Assembly (NCBI GenBank): GCA_037384225.1
Contig: JARROD010000111.1
Coordinates: 1 to 10,427 of the forward strand
DNA from: JARROD01 sp037384225
Lineage (GTDB): Bacteria; Pseudomonadota; Gammaproteobacteria; Pseudomonadales; Cellvibrionaceae
DNA length: 10,427 bases
Reading direction: 5' to 3'
Shown here: positions 5,580 through 10,427 of the stretch, piece after piece
Numbering within the stretch: position 1 is the first letter of the stretch
Layout of the letters: each line of letters starts with the position of its first letter
Translations under genes and position numbers: made by a program
The notes under the pieces: generated by a model
The model's database searches: none
Told to the model about the DNA's origin: nothing
Seen by the model: the letters and a program-made list of their open reading frames with translations, nothing else

Positions 5580-6752
5580 ATGAACTCACAATTGAGACGC
5601 CTGGCCTTGTCCCGGCAAGGTTTGATTTCGGGGCAGCCGTTTGGCACTGATGTGTCCGGAACGCGCAACGCCATCGAGCATCTTGGCTATGTACAAATCG
5701 ATACGCTGTCGGTGGTGGAACGCGCGCATCACCATGTATTGTGGAGCCGGGTACCGGGCTATGATCCAGTCCACTTGAATCAGCTGCTCAGCGAGCGACA
5801 TATCTTTGAGCATTGGTACCATGCCGCGTCGTACCTGCCCATGCGCGACTACCGTTATGCGCTGCCCTACATGACATCGGTACGCAACGGTGAAAACCGC
5901 TATTACAACAACGTCGACCAAAAGCTAATGAACGAGATCCTGGCCCGCGTGAAGATGGATGGAGCGTTACGGGTGCGAGATATCGACAAAGGAAAAAAGT
6001 CAAAAGGCAGTTGGTGGAACTGGGGGCCGGGCCGGCGTGCCGTCGAGAAGCTGTTTCTACAGGGTGACCTGATGGTGTGCGCCCGCAATGGCATGGAGAA
6101 GGTCTATGACCTCGCCGAACGCTGCTTGCCGGCGGGCATCGATCTGAGCGAGCCCTCGCTGAGCGACTACGGAGCCTGGCTGTTCGACACCACATGCAGG
6201 GCGCACGGTGTCTTCACTTGGAAACAACTACTGCATCTGAAGACGGGTAAGCCCTTGCGGGAGGCCATGCGCGACGTACTCCACGCCCGAATCGAGGCCG
6301 GCACGGTACGCGCACTGGACAACGCCGCTGGACCCGCCGTTTATGCGGACGCCAAAGCACTCGAACAGGCACCAGCGACCGACGCCGCCGTGAAGGTGCT
6401 GTCTCCCTTCGACAACGCGGTCATCCACCGCGATCGCCTGAGTGCACTGTTTGGCTTCGACTACCGGATCGAATGTTATGTCGCCGCGTCCAAGCGGGTG
6501 TTCGGTTACTTCTGCCTGCCGATTCTGTATGGTGATCAATTTGTCGGTCGAATCGACTGCAAGGCGCATCGGGCTGAGCAGCGTTTCGAGGTGTTAAGCC
6601 TGCATCTGGAAGCGGGGCCGCTTGACCGGGATCGGCTCTTTCCCGCGTTACGTGACGAACTGCAACGGTTCGCCGACTTCAACCAGTGCCCGCAGCTCGA
6701 CGAACGTGTTATTGGTAAGGCACGCCGTCGCCGGGCGGGTAGTGTCCACTAA
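5580..6752 (+). CDS. ycaQ: YcaQ-type winged-helix DNA glycosylase
   Basis: A 390-residue member of the HTH_42 family (YcaQ/AlkZ). These enzymes excise bulky alkylated bases and unhook DNA interstrand crosslinks. The catalytic signature is present as Q39-I-D41, the QxD form typical of YcaQ rather than the QxQ form of AlkZ, followed by VVERAHHHVLWSRV. Other conserved parts are HIFEHWYHAASYLPM, the WWNWGPGRRAVEKLFLQGDL winged-helix segment and the closing SPFDNAVIHRDRLSALFGFDYRIECY. Length is near that of E. coli YcaQ (about 410). ATG 5580 is chosen because the protein's first helix begins there; GTG 5556 with a GGGGGAG site 9 bases upstream is a reasonable alternative adding eight residues. The GFA copy 2 start lies 31 bases after the stop. 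Native damage substrate unknown. Confidence 0.9.
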   Translation: MNSQLRRLALSRQGLISGQPFGTDVSGTRNAIEHLGYVQIDTLSVVERAHHHVLWSRVPGYDPVHLNQLLSERHIFEHWYHAASYLPMRDYRYALPYMTSVRNGENRYYNNVDQKLMNEILARVKMDGALRVRDIDKGKKSKGSWWNWGPGRRAVEKLFLQGDLMVCARNGMEKVYDLAERCLPAGIDLSEPSLSDYGAWLFDTTCRAHGVFTWKQLLHLKTGKPLREAMRDVLHARIEAGTVRALDNAAGPAVYADAKALEQAPATDAAVKVLSPFDNAVIHRDRLSALFGFDYRIECYVAASKRVFGYFCLPILYGDQFVGRIDCKAHRAEQRFEVLSLHLEAGPLDRDRLFPALRDELQRFADFNQCPQLDERVIGKARRRRAGSVH

Positions 6753-6783
6753 TATTTTAAGTTATAAAAAGAGGAAGATCCCT

Positions 6784-7179
6784 ATGATTACGGGAGAATG
6801 TTTTTGCGGAGTCCTCCGCTATGAAATCAACGCGCCACTGAGCCGGGCCCGGGCTTGTCACTGTTCCCGCTGTCGCAAGGCGTTCAGCGGCGCTTCGTCC
6901 GCCTTCGCCGAACTTTCGTCGCCCGAGTCGTTTCGCTGGGTGTCCGGGGAGGACCAGTTACGGCAATACACCTCCCAAGAGGGCTGGGGGATTGGTTTTT
7001 GCGGCACCTGCGGATCGACCCTGTGCGGGCTTTATAAGGGGCAAGTCATGGGCATCACCCTTGGCACCGTCAACGGCGACCCCGGCATTGAAATCGGCGA
7101 GCATATCTTTGTCGACTCCAAGGCGCCCTGGGATCATATCGGTGGAAGCGCGCCGCAATTCGCGGAGTGGCCGGCGTGA
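6784..7179 (+). CDS. GFA-family zinc protein (CENP-V/GFA domain), copy 2
   Basis: A 131-residue GFA/CENP-V protein with the full set of zinc cysteines: C6-F-C8, C25-H-C27-S-R-C30 and C73-G-T-C76, plus the end motif FVDSKAPWDHI. The frame is open upstream into the ycaQ 3' end, but homology starts at ATG 6784, with AAGAGGAAG as the ribosome-binding site. It follows ycaQ by 31 bases, so joint transcription with the DNA-repair gene is likely. It shares the fold and motifs with copy 1 (3725-4126) but differs greatly in between, indicating separate acquisition or an old duplication. Activity on formaldehyde or another thiol-reactive compound is only a family-level suggestion. Confidence 0.92.
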   Translation: MITGECFCGVLRYEINAPLSRARACHCSRCRKAFSGASSAFAELSSPESFRWVSGEDQLRQYTSQEGWGIGFCGTCGSTLCGLYKGQVMGITLGTVNGDPGIEIGEHIFVDSKAPWDHIGGSAPQFAEWPA

Positions 7180-7182
7180 TAT

Positions 7183-7338
7183 ATGATTGAAATTAAGGAG
7201 CCCGGCGTATCGGATGCCGCCGCGATTGTGCCGGTAATGGCGGACCCGCTTATCCGCAATAAGGCAGAGGCGTTAGGGTCTTCAGCGTGGCCCTGCAATG
7301 ATTACAGGATACAGATAACACACCATCTGAGGTTATAG
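7183..7338 (+). pseudogene. Short decayed ORF, possible acetyltransferase start
   Basis: Fifty-one codons beginning MIEIKEPGVSDAAAIVPVM, which resembles the first strand and helix of GNAT proteins (MIEIRxATxxDAxAI). Nothing of the acetyl-CoA site follows. After about residue 28 the reading looks unlike any family I know and it stops at TAG 7336. The ATG is 3 bases after the GFA stop, as if once part of that operon. If the reading is right this is a second GNAT gene cut off early in the window. The match is short and uncertain. Confidence 0.35.
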
Positions 7339-7348
7339 CCACACGCTT

Positions 7349-7747
7349 ATGAAAAACGACATAACCGCAATACTCGCACGCATCGTATCGGCGTACTTAA
7401 TCGTCACCGGGCTCGGATTCCTGCTCTCGCCGGATTTCTTTGCGAGCATGATCGTGTATAAAGGTTCAGATCCGGTACTGATTAACCTTTCCGGTATGAC
7501 ACATTTTTTTATTGGTATAACGATCCTCGTCCTTCATTTCAAATGGCGTGGGGCACTTGAAGTACTGGTGACGCTTATCGGTATTTCATTCCTGTTGAAA
7601 GGTGCATCTCTGATTGCAATTCCGGAACTCACACTGCAAACCGGAGGTAACGATTTACAGCTTTCTATCTTCGTGCCGATGGGCTTTCTTGCTGTAGGGC
7701 TGGTCATGGCATATCTGGCGTGGATTAAGAGGAGCAAAGACCGGTAA
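7349..7747 (+). CDS. Small four-helix membrane protein, function unknown
   Basis: A 132-residue protein with four predicted membrane-spanning segments, about residues 8-27 (ILARIVSAYLIVTGLGFLLS), 45-63, 69-90 and 106-125, and a short basic tail KRSKDR that would favour a cytoplasmic C-terminus. No catalytic motif is seen. The general form recalls small DUF4345-like inner-membrane proteins, but I do not assign a family. No clear Shine-Dalgarno precedes ATG 7349; the reading frame stays open and hydrophobic throughout, which supports a real gene. It is convergent with the AlkC-type gene, whose stop lies 89 bases beyond its own. The short gap shows no hairpin terminator that I can identify. Confidence 0.7.
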   Translation: MKNDITAILARIVSAYLIVTGLGFLLSPDFFASMIVYKGSDPVLINLSGMTHFFIGITILVLHFKWRGALEVLVTLIGISFLLKGASLIAIPELTLQTGGNDLQLSIFVPMGFLAVGLVMAYLAWIKRSKDR

Positions 7748-7835
7748 TCAAGCACATACAATACATGGAAGAAAACAAATAAAAACTCTATCAATGTCCA
7801 GAATAAGAACTGGAAACGGCTGGGATTATGTACGC

Positions 7836-8957
7836 CTACATGATAAGCCGAAATGTTTCCATTCCATAGTCCTGCCCATTGATGCGTAGCGAAATCGCCT
7901 GTTCTCCAGAATAATACCGGCGCGTGGTAATGGGCCGAATGGCATGTGACCGTTTTAAGGTAATTTCGTCGTGAGGGTCGAGGTGCAGCGTTTTCCATTT
8001 GAATACTTTGGCGGAGAGGTTGCCGTTACTTTTCCTGAAATGGAGCAGATAGTCGATAACCAGGGGCTGAGGGCTGCCGGTCGTGGATTTTAGGCGTGCA
8101 CAAAAATCCAGGCATTGGCCGAATTCCACCGTGGGCGTTTCCACCGTGAGTGCTTGAAACTTGATTTTCGGGACTCCAAACCCAAACGCTTCAAGCACTG
8201 TGGGATGGCCCTGCTTGATCAGGCTGCGGCAGGCATGACGCAACAGTTTCTCGCGCTTTTTATCCGCGCCCCGCATCCAATTCTGTGCCAGGTCGGCAAC
8301 GAGGTCGGGGTGATCCTTGGAGATGTCGTTCAAATGATTCGCCACCGAACGCCGGACGTACTCTTCTTTATCGTCCCTCAGCGCTTCAAGCAAAGGCAGT
8401 GTCGGTGAGGGATCGGCAATAAGCCGGGGCAGTTGCATGGCCCAGGGCAAGCGTGGCCGTGTTCCCTCGGAAACCAGGCGGCGCACATGGCGGTTGGCGT
8501 CGCCGATCCATCCCGCCATAATGCCCAACGCCCGGTCCTGGTCGGCCAGCAGGTAATAACGCACATCCAGCTCCGACGAAAAGCGGCTGGTCATGGTTTT
8601 GAGCACCGCCAGTGATTCCTCGAAAGCATCGAGCCCGTACCGGCCGACAACCGCGCACAAAGGCAGCATGCCCCAGCCGCGAATGCCCAGTTCATTACTT
8701 TGCAGGCTGATATCGGCCTCTTCTTCCGGATGAAGCATGGCAAGAAGAATCCGGTTTCGCGTCTTGTGCCGTTTTGGGAGGACCCTGTGAAGGTGATCGG
8801 CAATCAACTGGGCACGTTCCTTCAATTCCAGATTTTCCAATTCGCTGATGATCGCGGTTTCGAAGCCGGCCCTGTCAAAGGTTTTCAAGTGCGCTGCCAA
8901 GTGGTCGGCAAGGCAGGAAACCAGCGCACTGGAAAAATGATTTTTAAAGGGTTCCAT
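7836..8957 (-). CDS. AlkC/AlkD-superfamily DNA alkylation repair protein
   Basis: A 373-residue all-helical HEAT-like-repeat protein with a C-terminal beta domain, the layout of the AlkC branch of DNA alkylation-repair glycosylases, which remove cationic bases such as 3-methyladenine. HEAT-type repeats run from about residue 95 to 255, including DANRHVRRLVSEGTRPRLPWA (155-173) and EYVRRSVANHLNDISKDHPDLV (199-220), both strongly conserved in this superfamily. Residues about 265-373, ending SLRINGQDYGMETFRLI, look like the Ig-like beta-sandwich that separates AlkC from AlkD. AAGAGG 7 bases before ATG is a fair ribosome-binding site. It is second in a minus-strand operon, 13 bases after the NTF2-like gene, and is presumably controlled from the palindrome at 9448-9472. 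Lesion range is unproven. Confidence 0.85.
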   Translation of the reverse strand: MEPFKNHFSSALVSCLADHLAAHLKTFDRAGFETAIISELENLELKERAQLIADHLHRVLPKRHKTRNRILLAMLHPEEEADISLQSNELGIRGWGMLPLCAVVGRYGLDAFEESLAVLKTMTSRFSSELDVRYYLLADQDRALGIMAGWIGDANRHVRRLVSEGTRPRLPWAMQLPRLIADPSPTLPLLEALRDDKEEYVRRSVANHLNDISKDHPDLVADLAQNWMRGADKKREKLLRHACRSLIKQGHPTVLEAFGFGVPKIKFQALTVETPTVEFGQCLDFCARLKSTTGSPQPLVIDYLLHFRKSNGNLSAKVFKWKTLHLDPHDEITLKRSHAIRPITTRRYYSGEQAISLRINGQDYGMETFRLIM

Positions 8958-8970
8958 TCAAAACCTCTTT

Positions 8971-9369
8971 TTATTGGTGCCCATCGATCAGGCTTTGCCA
9001 GAGAATACCGGTGATCATCCACCGCTCGTCGATTTTCGCAAGCGCCAGGTAATCGACGCCCCAGCGCTCCTCCGCCCAGGCGGCAACGAGTTTCACTACC
9101 GCCGTTTTATCCTGAATATCAAGCACTTCCATCCGAACGTCTCCACCGGGCATGTGGTTTGAGGTATTGTACTGTGATGCCCATTCGATCACCTCCTCCA
9201 ATGAATGCGAGCTTAAATCCATATACGCTTCCCGGTCGTAGTCGTACATGAAGCCGGTTTTCCGGAAGCCAGGTGCAAAGTATTTGGTAATCAGTTCGGG
9301 TTCCACATGTTTGAAGGCTTCGTAATACTTCATGGAAGCGTCCAGGATTTGCTGTTTTTCGTCGTCCAT
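8971..9369 (-). CDS. NTF2/SnoaL-like protein (putative lumazine-binding type)
   Basis: A 132-residue NTF2-fold protein: N-terminal helices QQILDASMKYYEAFKHVEPELITKYFAPGFRKTGF, central helix SLEEVIEWASQYN, and the strand series VRMEVLDIQDKTAVVKLVAAW...DYLALAKIDERWMITGILWQ. It resembles the group annotated as putative lumazine-binding or nuclear-transport-factor-2-like, whose members are mostly uncharacterised. The start ATG at 9369 is supported by AAGGAG with an 8-base gap; longer open frame upstream would read through the operator and is rejected. First gene of the minus-strand operon with the AlkC-like gene and divergent from the WYL regulator. A ligand-binding or small enzyme role is possible; fold alone does not decide. 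Confidence 0.85.
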   Translation of the reverse strand: MDDEKQQILDASMKYYEAFKHVEPELITKYFAPGFRKTGFMYDYDREAYMDLSSHSLEEVIEWASQYNTSNHMPGGDVRMEVLDIQDKTAVVKLVAAWAEERWGVDYLALAKIDERWMITGILWQSLIDGHQ

Positions 9370-9447
9370 TCGAGTACTCCTTGGCAAGGCTATGTGATTC
9401 AAACAATTGAGCGTGATCTCCGGATCGTCGCCGCGGATGGTAGCTGT

Positions 9448-9472
9448 TAATACGCCATAACATGGCGTATTA
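9448..9472. promoter_or_regulatory. Perfect 11-bp inverted repeat, likely operator of the divergent promoter
   Basis: TAATACGCCAT (9448-9458) and ATGGCGTATTA (9462-9472) are exact inverted copies separated by AAC. The repeat ends 8 bases before the regulator's ATG (9481), and a TATTAT (9468-9473) inside its right arm could serve as a -10 element, which would give a leaderless or near-leaderless regulator mRNA. No Shine-Dalgarno is seen before that ATG. On the other side it is 79 bases from the NTF2-like start. Position and symmetry fit a dimeric repressor controlling both directions, including its own gene. Binding itself is inferred. Confidence 0.75.
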
Positions 9473-9480
9473 TTTCCGGC

Positions 9481-10215
9481 ATGGGTAAAAATTCTGTCAG
9501 ATTGGTCAGCGAACGGCTCGACGAGCTTTACGCACTGTTGGTGTCCGGCAGCCATTGGACGGTTTCGGAGCTGGCGAATAACCTGGGCGTCAGCCTGCGC
9601 ACCTTAACCCGGGACCTGGACCTGCTCAGGGCCCGAGGGTTGCGTATCGACGCCGACCGCGGGCGGGGTGGTGGCGTTCGGCTTTATCGAAACTGGGGCT
9701 TTGGGCGGCTTAATCTGGATTATCACGAAGCGGTTGATTTGCTGTTGAGTCTCGCGGTAATGGAAAGCATGCCGTCACCCTTGTTGATGAAGAACCTGAG
9801 GTCCATCAAGAACAAGGTCGCGCTGGCATTTTCGGATGCGCACAAGCCACGAATTCAGTCGTTAAGAAAACGTATCATTGTCTCAACGCCGGCTTCGGCG
9901 CCGGTTATGGCAAGCTATCGCCCCGTGGATGCGAAGGACTTCTCAATGATCCAGGTATCCTTTTTTGAAATGCGGAAGATTAGGATCCGGTACACCAGCG
10001 AGAAAAAGGAAACCACTAACAGAGTGGTCGAGCCTCAGTATCTATTCTTGAATTGGCCTGCATGGTACATCCTCGCCTGGGACCGCCTGCGGGAGGCGGA
10101 ACGGTTTTTCAGGATTGATCGCATTGACCGTGTCACTGTGCTTGACGAACCTTTTAAAGTCAGAAAAGAGAAGCCGTTTCTGGATTTGATTGAACAAATC
10201 GGGAGGCCGATATGA
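9481..10215 (+). CDS. HTH-WYL transcriptional regulator (YafY-like)
   Basis: A 244-residue regulator. A winged helix-turn-helix covers about residues 10-70 (HWTVSELANNLGVSLRTLTRDLDLLRARGL, then wing DRGRGGGVRLYR). A WYL domain spans roughly 150-225, with the signature as W195-Y-I197 in LNWPAWYILAWDR and the ligand-contacting arginine region RFFRIDRIDRV (208-218). WYL domains are thought to sense nucleic-acid or nucleotide ligands, and relatives include PafBC (DNA damage) and CapW/BrxR (phage defence). It is divergent from the NTF2-alkC operon, with a perfect palindrome between them, so autoregulation and control of that operon are likely. It lacks a visible ribosome-binding site. Its TGA stop overlaps a short ATG frame (10212) before an abrupt junction. 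Confidence 0.92.
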   Translation: MGKNSVRLVSERLDELYALLVSGSHWTVSELANNLGVSLRTLTRDLDLLRARGLRIDADRGRGGGVRLYRNWGFGRLNLDYHEAVDLLLSLAVMESMPSPLLMKNLRSIKNKVALAFSDAHKPRIQSLRKRIIVSTPASAPVMASYRPVDAKDFSMIQVSFFEMRKIRIRYTSEKKETTNRVVEPQYLFLNWPAWYILAWDRLREAERFFRIDRIDRVTVLDEPFKVRKEKPFLDLIEQIGRPI

Positions 10216-10259
10216 TTGCTCGATTGAAAGTAATTACGGTTTCTAGGATTATGCATTAA
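10212..10259 (+). pseudogene. Fifteen-codon frame overlapping the regulator stop
   Basis: ATG 10212 overlaps the regulator's TGA as ATGA, the usual form of coupled translation, and the frame runs MIARLKVITVSRIMH to TAA 10257. This may be the start of a second operon gene cut off where the TonB-receptor piece joins near 10258. No family is recognisable in so few residues, and chance is possible. Confidence 0.25.
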
Positions 10260-10427
10260 CCGAAAAGCTCGAGGATATAAAGCTGGCGGCTTCACAACGT
10301 CTATAACGGAGCCTTCCTATGATCCTGAGATACTTAATGCCTTTGAATTTGGCATGAAAGGTCAATTTCTGTATGATCGTGTTCAGATCAATATTTTTGC
10401 TTTCCATTACGATTATAAAGATAAAAC
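10258..10427 (+). pseudogene. Interior fragment of a TonB-dependent outer-membrane receptor
   Basis: The frame from about 10258 to the window end reads ARGYKAGGFTTS, then SYDPEILNAFEFGMKGQF and VQINIFAFHYDYKDK. This is a textbook stretch of the C-terminal beta-barrel of TonB-dependent receptors: the S/A-x-GYK-x-GGF strand, the P-E-x-x-x-x-x-E-x-G-x-K-G turn-strand and the closing N-x-A-x-F-x-x-D-Y-x-D strand. Such receptors are 650-1000 residues; the signal peptide, plug domain and first two thirds of the barrel are missing upstream, and no start codon or promoter precedes it. It continues past the window, so its right end is unknown. It is almost certainly a 5'-deleted relic joined to the regulator region. 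Confidence 0.75.

Noticed and set aside
5449..5589. Minus-strand open frame reading PHEYRHPFQARIPVVLAFVERFAF, extending under the ATPase gene
   Set aside because: It looks protein-like in the gap but I recognise no family, and most of the frame is antisense to a well-supported gene. It may be a relic of another gene; not strong enough to annotate.
6622..6783. Longer N-terminus for GFA copy 2 overlapping ycaQ
   Set aside because: The overlap is a shadow frame of ycaQ; the GFA domain starts at ATG 6784, which has a good ribosome-binding site.
7262..7280. GAGGCGTTAGGG as a possible attC core
   Set aside because: It does not fit GTTRRRY (ends in G) and no paired left half or L boxes are visible upstream.
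9370..9555. Upstream extension of the NTF2-like gene through the palindrome
   Set aside because: It would overlap the regulator gene and the operator; ATG 9369 has an AAGGAG site at proper spacing and matches where the fold begins.

Overview
The window looks like accessory DNA from a gammaproteobacterium, possibly marine. This rests on the style of the integron attC sites and on the mix of small enzyme families, not on any marker gene. No rRNA, tRNA, CRISPR array or integrase is present. Base composition changes near 2.7-2.9 kb: the left part is visibly AT-rich, and most genes to the right have a GC-rich third codon position.

Left region (1-2.6 kb) is part of an integron cassette array without its integrase. 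Three attC-like recombination sites (about 111-219, 668-758, 1382-1473) separate a GNAT acetyltransferase cassette, a cassette holding a 5'-truncated CYTH-domain gene overlapped by a small conserved cassette gene, and a cassette for a lipoprotein alpha/beta hydrolase. The hydrolase appears to have lost its stop codon. Its reading frame continues through a collapsed attC-like remnant and the 5' piece of a group II intron. Next comes a short fragment of a membrane protein resembling integrating-conjugative-element DUF4400 proteins. So 2.58-2.85 kb is a scar built from pieces of three kinds of mobile DNA.

Middle region (2.86-7.75 kb) is a same-strand run of small, mostly accessory enzymes: a YCII-domain protein, a DUF4440/SnoaL-like protein, a GFA-family zinc protein, a VOC/glyoxalase-like protein, a GNAT gene cut off after 59 codons, a P-loop kinase-like ATPase, a YcaQ-type DNA glycosylase, a second GFA protein, a decayed small ORF and a four-helix membrane protein. 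The 4.68-4.96 kb gap holds a long A/T hairpin, a 17-codon mini-ORF and a perfect 7-bp palindrome.

Right region (7.8-10.2 kb) is a self-contained divergent module. An NTF2/SnoaL-like gene and an AlkC-type DNA alkylation-repair gene lie on the minus strand (13 bases apart), opposite an HTH-WYL regulator. The short divergent intergenic region carries a perfect 11-bp inverted repeat with a 3-base spacer, ending 8 bases before the regulator's start codon. This is the likely operator. The last 170 bases are an in-frame interior piece of a TonB-dependent receptor beta-barrel joined abruptly after the regulator.

Taken together, several genes fit handling of reactive electrophiles or repair of alkylated DNA: two GFA proteins, a VOC protein, a YcaQ-like glycosylase and an AlkC-like protein. 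That link is inference from family membership and proximity. The WYL-operator-NTF2-AlkC module is the strongest candidate for a little-described system.
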